5,964 bases of DNA from an uncultured Bacillota bacterium (GTDB taxonomy: Bacteria > Bacillota > Clostridia > Peptostreptococcales > Anaerovoracaceae), in contig CAUHLX010000178.1 in assembly GCA_959606705.1 (NCBI GenBank), positions 1-5,964 of the forward strand. The letters run 5' to 3'. Shown piece after piece: positions 1-5,407 of the stretch; within the stretch, counting starts at the first letter, position 1, and every line of letters starts with the position of its first letter. The notes below the pieces were generated by a model that searched no databases, was not told the DNA's origin, and worked only from the letters and a program-made list of their open reading frames with translations. The translations under genes and the position numbers were made by a program.

Positions 1-553
1 TCACCATATCCTCCGGGAAGTACATGGGACCCTCGCCCACCAGCGATTCGATTTTTTTCAGCAGATCTCCCACGTTCTTTCCTTCCAGCGCGGAAATTCC
101 GAAAATCCCCCGAAACAAGCCCGTCTCAAGGTATTCGTCGTAGATTCTGCGAAACTTCTCCGGTCCCAGCAGATCGATCTTATTGATGGCCAGCAGCTTG
201 GGCGTTTCCACCTCTTTCATCAGCTCCAGGATGTAGCGATCCCCCGGCCCCGCGGAAAGCTCGTCGTCCACGATCAGCACCGCCACATCCACTTCCTTCA
301 ACGTGCCGATGGCCATTTCCGTCATGGAAACGCCCAGCTTGTTGCGAGGCTTGTGAATTCCCGGCGTGTCCATGAACACCAGCTGGCAGTCGTCCGCCGT
401 GCCCTCTCTGCGGGTATAGATCCCGCGGATGCTGTTCCTGGTGGTCTGTGGCTTGTCCGTGGTAATGGCGATCTTCTCACCCAAAATCCCGTTGAGCAGC
501 GTGGACTTGCCCACGTTTGGCCGGCCCAAAAGGCCGATGAACCCTGATTTCAT
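1..553 (-). CDS. era: GTPase Era, N-terminal GTPase domain (3' end cut by window)
   Basis: Era is an essential GTPase that binds the 3' end of 16S rRNA and helps late assembly of the 30S ribosomal subunit. The window gives 184 residues from the start codon. All G motifs are visible: G1 GRPNVGKS (residues 10-17), the Era switch I signature KPQTTRN (34-40), G3 DTPG (62-65), G4 NKID (124-127) and G5 SAL (154-156). The piece ends in YFPEDMV, the linker that normally leads into the C-terminal KH RNA-binding domain, so that domain lies beyond position 1; family members are about 300 residues. The ATG at 551-553 has an AAGGAG site 5 bases upstream (559-564). It is the last visible gene of the phoH-ybeY-cdd-era run, 47 bases after cdd; that gap holds only the binding site and no terminator. 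Identification is certain from the motifs. Confidence 0.97.
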   Translation of the reverse strand, partial: MKSGFIGLLGRPNVGKSTLLNGILGEKIAITTDKPQTTRNSIRGIYTRREGTADDCQLVFMDTPGIHKPRNKLGVSMTEMAIGTLKEVDVAVLIVDDELSAGPGDRYILELMKEVETPKLLAINKIDLLGPEKFRRIYDEYLETGLFRGIFGISALEGKNVGDLLKKIESLVGEGPMYFPEDMV

Positions 554-600
554 AATTTCTCCTTCTTTTATCGAATCGCTGTCTATGTATGGATTTCCGG

Positions 601-978
601 TCAGAGGCGAAAGCCCTCCGGCAGGAATTCTCCGATGGTCCGTTCGTGAAGATGGTCCTCGTCCTCCCCCGTGATGATGCGGATGTCATCTCCGAATTCA
701 AAGAGGAACTGACGGCAGATGCCGCAAGGGGTGGCTTCCCCGCTGGACGAGGCCACAGCGATGGCTTCAAAGCTTCGCGCTCCTTCGGATACCGCCTTGA
801 CAACGGCAGTTCGTTCCGCGCAGATCGCAGCCCCATAGCTGGAATTTTCCACGTTCACCCCGGTGAACACTCGGCCGTCCGACGTCAGCAGCGCCGCTCC
901 CACCTGAAAATGAGAATAAGGAGCGTAGGCCTTTCCCACCATCTCCTTGGCAATTTGAAACAGCTCTCTGTCATCCAT
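601..978 (-). CDS. cdd: Cytidine deaminase (small homotetrameric type)
   Basis: This 125-residue zinc enzyme hydrolyses cytidine and deoxycytidine to uridine and deoxyuridine plus ammonia, in cytosolic pyrimidine salvage. Seen directly: AYAPYSHFQVGAAL near the N-terminus (17-30), substrate-binding residues N42 and E44 in VNVENSSYG, the CAE motif with zinc ligand C53 and proton-shuttling E55, and PCGIC with zinc ligands C85 and C88. Three cysteine ligands are typical of the short tetrameric class, and the length fits that class. The ATG at 976-978 has an AAGGAGA site (985-991). It lies between ybeY and era, as in many Bacillota. The diacylglycerol kinase gene dgkA, often found between ybeY and cdd, is absent; only 63 bases separate the two genes. 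Confidence 0.96.
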   Translation of the reverse strand: MDDRELFQIAKEMVGKAYAPYSHFQVGAALLTSDGRVFTGVNVENSSYGAAICAERTAVVKAVSEGARSFEAIAVASSSGEATPCGICRQFLFEFGDDIRIITGEDEDHLHERTIGEFLPEGFRL

Positions 979-1023
979 GGAATCTCTCCTTTTCCTCCCG
1001 ACCCGCCGATCCTTCCGCCGGCC

Positions 1024-1040
1024 GGCCCTCCGACAGGGCC
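1024..1040 (-). repeat. GC-rich inverted repeat between ybeY and cdd
   Basis: GGCCCT, a 5-base loop and AGGGCC form a perfect 6-bp stem starting just after the ybeY stop codon (1042-1044). It is flanked by a GGCCGGCGG-rich run. No U-tract follows, so it does not look like an intrinsic terminator. It could be an mRNA processing or stabilising hairpin that sets cdd-era levels; this is inference. Confidence 0.5.
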
Positions 1041-1041
1041 T

Positions 1042-1497
1042 CTAGCGGAGCAGGCCCACCTTCTCCATGATCAATTCTTCCTTGGTCCTCATCTCTTCTT
1101 TTTCTTCCTCTTCCATATGATCGTAACCCAGAAGATGGAACATGCTGTGAACAAAAAGATACACCAGCTCCCGCTCCCCGGAATGGCCGTATTCGTCCGC
1201 CTGAATCAAAGCCTGTTCCGAGCAGATCACCACATCTCCCAGCAGCAGCGGGCCCTCCTCCGGGATCCCGTTCAAATCATCGTATTGAGGAAAGGACAGC
1301 ACGTCGGTAACCGAGGGCTTGTCCCGATACAGCGCGTTGAGCTCCTTGATCTCGCCGGAGCTGACAAAGGTGACGCTCACTTGAACGCGCTGAGGATCCA
1401 GCCCTTCTTCTTCCACACACAGCCTGCCGGCCTCTTTCATGTGGTCCACAACCACCTGACCCGGTATCCGGTCTTCGTCGCTGAAAATAATCTCCAT
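1042..1497 (-). CDS. ybeY: Endoribonuclease YbeY (16S rRNA maturation factor)
   Basis: YbeY is a single-domain metalloprotein needed for 16S rRNA 3'-end maturation and 70S quality control. The 151-residue product shows the family's zinc motif HSMFHLLGYDH, with predicted ligands H117, H121 and H127. It also has the conserved stretch RDKPSVTDVLSFP (58-70), with the likely functional arginine R58, and the following GDVVIC (87-92). The family usually has Gly after the first His (HGxLH); here it is Ser, a mild variation. The frame stays open upstream to an ATG at 1636-1638, but that extension lies wholly within phoH and has no family similarity. The ATG at 1495-1497 has a GGGAGA site overlapping the phoH stop and gives the usual length. 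PhoH/YbeZ and Era are reported YbeY partners in other bacteria, so this order matches a functional module. Confidence 0.95.
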   Translation of the reverse strand: MEIIFSDEDRIPGQVVVDHMKEAGRLCVEEEGLDPQRVQVSVTFVSSGEIKELNALYRDKPSVTDVLSFPQYDDLNGIPEEGPLLLGDVVICSEQALIQADEYGHSGERELVYLFVHSMFHLLGYDHMEEEEKEEMRTKEELIMEKVGLLR

Positions 1498-1507
1498 AGT
1501 AGTCTCC

Positions 1508-2497
1508 CTATTCTCCGGATTCTTCCTTCTCCGGATGCGCCTTGGAATATTTCTCGTATGCGTTGATGATCCGGCGCACCAGCGCGTGCCGCACCACGTC
1601 CACATCCTTGAGGTAACAGAAGGCAATCCCTTCCACACCGTCCAGAACGTGGGTCGCGTCCACCAGTCCGGATTTCTTGCCCCGAGGCAGGTCCACCTGT
1701 GTCACATCTCCCGTAATGACCGCTTTCGAGCCGAAGCCCAGTCGGGTGAGGAACATTTTCATCTGTTCCTTCGTCGTGTTCTGCGCCTCGTCCAGTATGA
1801 TAAACGAGTTGTCCAGCGTACGGCCGCGCATATAAGCCAGCGGAACCACCTCGATCGCTTCTTTTTCTTTTAAACGCAAGGCGCTGTCCCGTCCTAAAAT
1901 ATCATACAGCGCGTCATACAGAGGTCTGAGATAGGGATCGACCTTTTCCTGAAGGTCTCCCGGCAAAAACCCCAGCCGTTCCCCCGCTTCTACCGCGGGC
2001 CGGGCTAGAATGATCTTTTCCACTTCTTTATTTTTAAACGCGTTGATGGCCATGGCTACGGCCATGTAGGTCTTGCCCGTTCCCGCGGGGCCCACACCGA
2101 ATACGATGTCGTGATCCCGCATGGCCTTGGCGTAAGCCGTCTGACCGATGGTCTTGGGCTTGATGGGTTTGCCTCGGTGCGTAAAGCAGATCACATCCTT
2201 GTTGACCTTGCTCTCCTTATAGGACAAGCCCTTCTGGTTCAGGCTGATCACGTAGTTGACCTTCTGAGCGTCCAGCGCCTCGCCGGATTCCAGAATCCAC
2301 AGCAGCTCCAGGAGGACCTCCTGGGCTCCCGCGGCCTCTTTTCCCCGCAGGATGATCTCATCCTGACGCTGTACGATATCCACGTCGTAATTGTCTTCAA
2401 TGATCTTCAGATTCACATCCAGACTGCCAAACAGCGCGTTGGTGTCCTGTTCGCGATCGATTTTAATTTTTAGTTCTTCGATTAGCAGATTTTCCAA
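1508..2497 (-). CDS. phoH: PhoH-family ATPase (YbeZ/PhoH-like), TTG start
   Basis: This is a cytosolic P-loop ATPase of the PhoH family (COG1702), linked in other bacteria to YbeY and rRNA or RNA metabolism; its exact biochemical job is unsettled. With the chosen start it has 329 residues. Walker A is GPAGTGKT (136-143), followed by the family signature ARPAVEAGERLGFLPGDL (165-182), Walker B in FIILDEAQN (232-240) and the sensor-like TGD (262-264). The N-terminal 120 or so residues have no catalytic motif that I recognise. Start choice: TTG at 2495-2497 has an AGGGAGG site 11 bases upstream and follows the yqfD stop by 4 bases. An upstream in-frame TTG at 2516-2518 would add 7 residues but lacks a comparable site. 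The stop-start spacing suggests coupling to yqfD, although an internal promoter (2620-2648) may also drive it. Confidence 0.95.
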   Translation of the reverse strand: MENLLIEELKIKIDREQDTNALFGSLDVNLKIIEDNYDVDIVQRQDEIILRGKEAAGAQEVLLELLWILESGEALDAQKVNYVISLNQKGLSYKESKVNKDVICFTHRGKPIKPKTIGQTAYAKAMRDHDIVFGVGPAGTGKTYMAVAMAINAFKNKEVEKIILARPAVEAGERLGFLPGDLQEKVDPYLRPLYDALYDILGRDSALRLKEKEAIEVVPLAYMRGRTLDNSFIILDEAQNTTKEQMKMFLTRLGFGSKAVITGDVTQVDLPRGKKSGLVDATHVLDGVEGIAFCYLKDVDVVRHALVRRIINAYEKYSKAHPEKEESGE

Positions 2498-2501
2498 ATA
2501 A

Positions 2502-3734
2502 TTATGTTCCTCCCTCAATCCCCAGCCCCGGCCCGGTGATCGCCGCTCCCGAAGAAACAGCGTCGAAGGTCTTCGGCGAACCGATCTCTTCCAGAGCCTG
2601 AAGCATTATAGTCACCTCTATTATATTTTCTTCCGGAGTAAACTTCAAACTTTTATTTAATATTTGAGCCGATTCCGGGATAGTTTTTCGAATTTGTTCC
2701 CTGGCCTGAGTATCCGCAGCCTTGCGGATCTCCTCCTGGGACCGTTCCCTGCGGAAGAGCTCCACCTCGCTGTCCCGTACCAGCGACAGCCGGATGGGCA
2801 CCGGCCGCAGCAGAGAGAACAGTTTTTTCTCCGTTCGAACGGAGGAATCGTATCTCCAAAAAGCTTCCGTCGAATTCCATTGAAAGGTTCCCAGCCGCAG
2901 CTCGATTCCGTAGGTTTTTCTTCCGGTGGGCTTTTTAATCAGTTGATAACGGTCCTGATAGGCTGTGCTTCGATAGAGCACCGAGCCGTAAACCTCTCCG
3001 TCCGCATGGACATTTCGATAAGAGGTGGTTCCGTTGGTCCGATCCTCCACCGGCACCACCCCGCTGATCACCACATCTCCGGGCTTCACATACATCCCCT
3101 TTTCCAGCACGGGGAAGCCCTCCTTCGGAATGATGCGTTCCAAATAGCCTTCCTTGTCGGCTACGATGTGGCAAGGAGTGGTATCGTCGATGACCTGCGG
3201 TTTTCCCGTTCCTTCCACCAGAGTGACCTCCGCCATGTTTCCTACGTATTTTATCCCGATATAGCTGATATTATCAAGCTTCCCGTACATTTGAGCTTCG
3301 ATGTGATCCAGGTCCACGGACTTGCTGCAGCCCTCGTACAAGCCCGCCGCTTTCAGCTCCTGGCGAATTTCCACCTCCCGCAGTCTCTCATATCCGTAAA
3401 TCTGAATCTCCGAGACAAACGAACTCTGATAGAGCATCAGTACGGCAAACAGCGCCAGCCCGGCCAGCGTGGTCTTATAGGAAAGAACTCTGCGCAGCAA
3501 TGGAAGGACGCCCCGCTCGTGAACCAGGCTCACGCGATACCGACTCCGCACCAGCTTCATAAAGCTGTCCCAATCGTACTCCATCACATCCATGGTCATC
3601 TCAATATCGCTTTTGACACGGACATTGCGCAGCACGATTCCTGCTTTCAAAGCCTGCGACAGCAGCTTCTGCTGCTCAAAGCCTTCTACCTTGATTCTCC
3701 TGTACGCTTCAAAAAAGCTTCCCCTGTCCTTCAT
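2502..3734 (-). CDS. yqfD: Sporulation protein YqfD (membrane-anchored, POTRA-like)
   Basis: The 410-residue protein matches the YqfD family, conserved in endospore formers and produced in the mother cell during sporulation in Bacillus subtilis; its molecular function is not firmly known. Layout: a cytosolic N-terminal region of about 85 residues; one membrane segment at about 88-106 (TTLAGLALFAVLMLYQSSF); a segment resembling a POTRA/FtsQ-type fold (about 108-175, from EIQIYGYERL); then a hairpin-like stretch containing GMYVKPGDVVISG (213-225), typical of this family. The last 25 or so residues are glycine-rich and look unconserved. The ATG at 3732-3734 overlaps the yqfC TGA as ATGA, indicating tight translational coupling. 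AT-rich DNA near its 3' end (about 2600-2670) contains a candidate promoter for phoH and clusters rare ATA isoleucine codons. Confidence 0.92.
   Translation of the reverse strand: MKDRGSFFEAYRRIKVEGFEQQKLLSQALKAGIVLRNVRVKSDIEMTMDVMEYDWDSFMKLVRSRYRVSLVHERGVLPLLRRVLSYKTTLAGLALFAVLMLYQSSFVSEIQIYGYERLREVEIRQELKAAGLYEGCSKSVDLDHIEAQMYGKLDNISYIGIKYVGNMAEVTLVEGTGKPQVIDDTTPCHIVADKEGYLERIIPKEGFPVLEKGMYVKPGDVVISGVVPVEDRTNGTTSYRNVHADGEVYGSVLYRSTAYQDRYQLIKKPTGRKTYGIELRLGTFQWNSTEAFWRYDSSVRTEKKLFSLLRPVPIRLSLVRDSEVELFRRERSQEEIRKAADTQAREQIRKTIPESAQILNKSLKFTPEENIIEVTIMLQALEEIGSPKTFDAVSSGAAITGPGLGIEGGT
2509..2515 (-). promoter_or_regulatory. Ribosome binding site that decides the phoH TTG start
   Basis: AGGGAGG lies inside the last codons of yqfD, 11 bases before the TTG at 2495-2497. 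The yqfD stop (2502-2504) falls between the two. Ribosomes finishing yqfD would therefore cover this site, which suggests termination-reinitiation coupling. Confidence 0.7.
2620..2648 (-). promoter_or_regulatory. Candidate vegetative promoter inside yqfD, driving phoH-ybeY-cdd-era
   Basis: On the minus strand a -35 box TTGAAG (2643-2648) and a consensus -10 box TATAAT (2620-2625) are separated by exactly 17 bases. The predicted start of transcription is near 2613, leaving a leader of about 116 bases before the phoH TTG. The local DNA is AT-rich within an otherwise GC-richer gene, and four of the five ATA isoleucine codons I found in yqfD fall at or beside it. The pattern match is seen in the sequence; activity is inferred. 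Confidence 0.6.
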
Positions 3735-3994
3735 TCTCCGTCCTTGCCGCTCCCCTGATAAAATTCGATCTTCCGTATTTCGCCGGTCACCTGCATCCGC
3801 TGTTCCTCCAGCTGATCCACCACCAGCTCGCTGCCCGTAAGCGACAGATACTTGGATCCGCAGTCCACCACGATGTTTTCCTCACTGATCAGGACGATTT
3901 TTTTGACATTGTCCAGAATCCCCGTTCTTCCGCTGACCAGAACGCGAGGCATATTGATGCTGAAATCAAATAAAAACTCATCTTTCATTCCCAT
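3731..3994 (-). CDS. yqfC: Sporulation protein YqfC (YabP/YqfC family)
   Basis: This is a small protein of the YabP/YqfC family, a companion of YqfD in endospore formers and sigma-E-dependent in B. subtilis; its biochemical role is unknown. The 87-residue product shows the family pattern: NMPRVLVSG near the N-terminus, then beta-rich repeats ending VVDCGSKYLSLTGSELVV, then the closing strand GEIRKIEFY. No membrane segment or signal peptide is seen. Start choice: the ATG at 3992-3994 has AAGGGG 9 bases upstream. The frame continues to an ATG at 4061-4063, which would add 23 basic residues (KPRRKR) but has no ribosome binding site and would overlap the predicted transcript start. Family members are about 90 residues, which also favours 3994. 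The stop overlaps the yqfD start. Confidence 0.88.
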   Translation of the reverse strand: MGMKDEFLFDFSINMPRVLVSGRTGILDNVKKIVLISEENIVVDCGSKYLSLTGSELVVDQLEEQRMQVTGEIRKIEFYQGSGKDGE

Positions 3995-4003
3995 ACGTTC
4001 ATT

Positions 4004-4009
4004 CCCCTT
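4004..4009 (-). promoter_or_regulatory. Ribosome binding site that decides the yqfC start
   Basis: AAGGGG lies 9 bases before the ATG at 3992-3994. No comparable site precedes the more upstream in-frame ATG at 4061-4063. The next ATG (3986-3988) would be 15 bases away, which is too far. Confidence 0.6.
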
Positions 4010-4068
4010 CTCGCTCCTCTCGGCGGAAACCATCCGCTTCCGGCGAGGTTTGTAAAAGTGCATGGCTA

Positions 4069-4097
4069 TTTATATGTAGAATGAAAGAAAAAGAGTA
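4069..4097 (-). promoter_or_regulatory. Candidate sigma-E-type sporulation promoter for yqfC-yqfD
   Basis: On the minus strand TACTCTT (4091-4097) is followed after 14 bases by CATATAAA (4069-4076). The B. subtilis sigma-E consensus as I recall it is roughly KMATATT, 14-15 bases, then CATACAAT; this gives about 5 of 7 and 6 of 8 matches with correct spacing. Predicted transcription starts near 4060, about 65 bases before yqfC. A sigma-A reading of the same site (TATAAA) lacks any acceptable -35 box. The site sits just after a terminator and upstream of two sporulation genes, which supports the call. Confidence 0.45.
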
Positions 4098-4102
4098 CGT
4101 CC

Positions 4103-4116
4103 GCGCCCAGTGGCGC
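4103..4116. repeat. Small GC-rich hairpin between terminator and yqfC promoter
   Basis: GCGCC, a 4-base loop and GGCGC form a perfect 5-bp inverted repeat. No T-run follows on either strand. It lies upstream of the candidate yqfC -35 box. It could be incidental in GC-rich DNA; I assign no function. Confidence 0.3.
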
Positions 4117-4136
4117 CGCGTTCCCTTTGAGTGCAT

Positions 4137-4166
4137 AAAAATAAGGAGCGGATTTCTCCACTCCTC
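4137..4166 (-). terminator. Rho-independent terminator of rpsU-yqeY
   Basis: GAGGAGTGGA, a GAAA tetraloop and TCCGCTCCTT make a 10-bp stem with two G-T pairs (4143-4166), followed on the minus strand by ATTTTT (4142-4137). It begins 28 bases after the yqeY stop. The plus strand also has a T-run right after the stem (4167-4171), so it could stop transcription from either direction. It separates the rpsU-yqeY unit from the yqfC operon. Confidence 0.9.
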
Positions 4167-4193
4167 TTTTTCATCTCTGATTAACGCACTCGC

Positions 4194-4646
4194 TCAGCTC
4201 AAATAGCTTTCCACGATTTTCTTGACTGCTCCGCCGTCAGCCCGGCCCTTTACTTTGGGCATTACGGAACCGATCAGTTTGCCGAAGCCGCTTTTTCCGC
4301 TTCCGCTTTCGATCCCCAGATCGACCGCGACCGCTTTCACAACCTCTTCGATCTCCTGCTCGGACATCGGTTCGGGCAGATATTCCATCAAGATGGCAAT
4401 TTCCTTGTTATAACCTTCCATTAAATCCGTTCTACCAGCTTTTTCAAAATCAGAGAGGGCGTCTTTTCTCATTTTTACCTGTTTGGTCAGAACTTCAATC
4501 ACGCCCTGATCATCCAGCTCCTCACGATGGTCCACTTCGTACTGCTTGATCGCCGCACGCACCAGATTCACCGTGTTTTTTCTGACCTCATCCTTGGCCT
4601 TCATAGCCTCCTTGAAGTCATTGGTCAATCTGTCTTTCAAAGACAT
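4194..4646 (-). CDS. yqeY: GatB/YqeY-domain protein
   Basis: This 150-residue cytosolic protein belongs to the YqeY family, related to the tail domain of the GatB subunit of the tRNA-dependent amidotransferase. A role near tRNA or translation is presumed but not proven. Seen: a helical N-terminal half starting MSLKDRLTNDFKEAMK; YLPEPMSEQEIEEVV (89-103); and the C-terminal signature GFGKLIGSVMPKVKGRADG (120-138) followed by a final helix. The length is typical. The ATG at 4644-4646 has an AGAGGTG site. It begins 14 bases after the rpsU stop, so the two are cotranscribed and end at the terminator at 4137-4166. The rpsU-yqeY pairing is widespread in Bacillota, which strengthens the call. Confidence 0.95.
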   Translation of the reverse strand: MSLKDRLTNDFKEAMKAKDEVRKNTVNLVRAAIKQYEVDHREELDDQGVIEVLTKQVKMRKDALSDFEKAGRTDLMEGYNKEIAILMEYLPEPMSEQEIEEVVKAVAVDLGIESGSGKSGFGKLIGSVMPKVKGRADGGAVKKIVESYLS

Positions 4647-4660
4647 TCAACACACCTCTT

Positions 4661-4840
4661 TTAAAATTTCTTCGCCTTTTTTCTAGCCGCTTCAGATTTT
4701 TTCTTTCTCTTGACGCTGGGCTTTTCGTAATGTTCTCTTTTTCTCAGTTCGGACATTACGCCATCCCGAGCACAAGAACGCTTAAATCTCTTCAGCGCGC
4801 TTTCCAAGCTTTCGTTTTCTCTAACAACTACTTGTGCCAT
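4661..4840 (-). CDS. rpsU: 30S ribosomal protein S21
   Basis: Translating this strand gives a 59-residue, very basic protein: it starts MAQVVVRENESLESALKRF, continues with KRSCARDGVMSELRKREHYEKPS and ends in a lysine/arginine-rich tail (VKRKKKSEAARKKAKKF). This is the full S21 pattern at normal length. S21 sits on the 30S platform near the 3' end of 16S rRNA, close to the anti-Shine-Dalgarno sequence, and aids initiation. The ATG at 4838-4840 follows a strong purine-rich site (GGAGGGAGGGG, ending 9 bases upstream). It has its own near-consensus promoter (4914-4942) and a leader of about 67 bases containing a small hairpin. It leads the rpsU-yqeY unit. Confidence 0.98.
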   Translation of the reverse strand: MAQVVVRENESLESALKRFKRSCARDGVMSELRKREHYEKPSVKRKKKSEAARKKAKKF

Positions 4841-4868
4841 ATGTTCATTCCCCTCCCTCCGTATTCTG

Positions 4869-4889
4869 AAATCACTGTCCTGCTGATTT
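4869..4889 (-). repeat. Inverted repeat in the rpsU leader
   Basis: AAATCA, a 9-base loop and TGATTT form a perfect 6-bp stem within the predicted rpsU 5' leader, ending about 18 bases upstream of the purine-rich ribosome binding site. It could be a regulatory leader structure, but the stem is AT-rich and weak, so chance is possible. Confidence 0.4.
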
Positions 4890-4913
4890 GAACGGTGGTG
4901 TCATAACGAAAAT

Positions 4914-4942
4914 ATTATACATAGAAATCCTTCGAAAGGCAA
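4914..4942 (-). promoter_or_regulatory. Sigma-A promoter of rpsU-yqeY
   Basis: On the minus strand a -35 box TTGCCT (4937-4942) and a consensus -10 box TATAAT (4914-4919) are separated by 17 bases in AT-rich DNA. Predicted transcription starts near 4907, about 67 bases before the rpsU ATG. No convincing terminator lies between the HIT gene and this promoter, so some read-through from upstream is possible. Confidence 0.85.
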
Positions 4943-4965
4943 GAAAAATTTTCGTTTTCATCCGA

Positions 4966-5307
4966 TCAGCCCGGCGGCCAGATCATTTTCCGTTTGCCTA
5001 ATATATGGATATGAAGATGCTTTACCGTCTGCATTCCGTCCTCGCCGGTATTTACGACCACGCGATAGCCGTTCTCCAGACCCAGAAGGGCCGCAATTTC
5101 TTTGACCTTTCCCATCATGTAGCCCAGAAGAGCCTCGTCCGCCGGCTGCGTGTCGTCCAGAGAAGCGATGTGCTTCTTAGGGATCATCAGCACGTGTACC
5201 GGGGCCTGGGGGTCCAAATCGTGAAAGACCACGATGCGGTCATCTTCATAAGCCAGATTTGACGGAATTTCCTTTTCGGCAATTTTGCAAAAAATACAAT
5301 CCGACAA
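4966..5307 (-). CDS. HIT-family nucleotide hydrolase (HinT/Hint-like), TTG start
   Basis: This is a histidine-triad protein of the HinT type, a small dimeric hydrolase of nucleoside phosphoramidates and similar adenylated substrates; the true cellular substrate is unknown. The 113-residue product has the N-terminal SDCIFCKIAEKEIPS with a CxxC pair (C4, C7) that may bind zinc together with H46 and H97. It also has DLDPQAPVHVLMIPKKHI (30-47), the catalytic triad HLHIH (97-101) and the usual end WPPG. Start choice: the TTG at 5305-5307 has a strong AGGAGGG site 6 bases upstream and gives the standard length. An ATG at 5332-5334 would add 9 atypical residues and run over that binding site. The LGKRKM segment differs slightly from the common LGGR form. 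The gene has its own promoter (5373-5400). Confidence 0.95.
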   Translation of the reverse strand: MSDCIFCKIAEKEIPSNLAYEDDRIVVFHDLDPQAPVHVLMIPKKHIASLDDTQPADEALLGYMMGKVKEIAALLGLENGYRVVVNTGEDGMQTVKHLHIHILGKRKMIWPPG

Positions 5308-5313
5308 GCTGTT

Positions 5314-5320
5314 CCCTCCT
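5314..5320 (-). promoter_or_regulatory. Ribosome binding site that decides the HIT gene TTG start
   Basis: AGGAGGG lies 6 bases before the TTG at 5305-5307, whose first codons read SDCIFC, the usual N-terminus of the family. This outweighs the upstream ATG at 5332-5334, for which I see no binding site. Confidence 0.85.
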
Positions 5321-5372
5321 ATCTTCGATTTCACTCATCTCAATGCGTTTTCCATCCTCATGGATTTCTTTT

Positions 5373-5400
5373 ATGATAGCATACCCCGGTGAAAAGTCAA
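5373..5400 (-). promoter_or_regulatory. Sigma-A promoter of the HIT gene (extended -10)
   Basis: On the minus strand a -35 box TTGACT (5395-5400) is followed after 16 bases by TATCAT (5373-5378). A TG one base before the -10 (TGCTATCAT) adds the extended -10 element. Transcription would start near 5366, with a leader of about 60 bases before the TTG start. Confidence 0.75.
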
Positions 5401-5407
5401 TCGTTTC

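Noticed and set aside
589..1566. A long open frame on the plus strand antisense to cdd and ybeY
   Set aside because: It lies opposite two well-identified genes, has no ribosome binding site or recognisable domain, and its low-complexity proline, histidine and phenylalanine runs are typical of antisense reading.
2605..2610. A second TATAAT on the minus strand just downstream of the proposed internal promoter
   Set aside because: No acceptable -35 box at 16-18 bases; the sequence there reads GAAGAA-like.
2664..3758. A 364-codon open frame on the plus strand opposite yqfD
   Set aside because: It mirrors yqfD and shows no domain, no binding site and no promoter. YqfD has clear family features on the other strand.
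4061..4063. Upstream ATG of yqfC giving a 110-residue protein with a basic N-terminus
   Set aside because: No ribosome binding site, it would fall at the predicted transcript start, and the product would be longer than usual for the family.
4964..4984. Imperfect stem at the end of the HIT gene (7 of 9 pairs, 3-base loop) as a possible terminator
   Set aside because: The stem lies in coding sequence and the first T-run is more than 10 bases away, so it is not a convincing intrinsic terminator.
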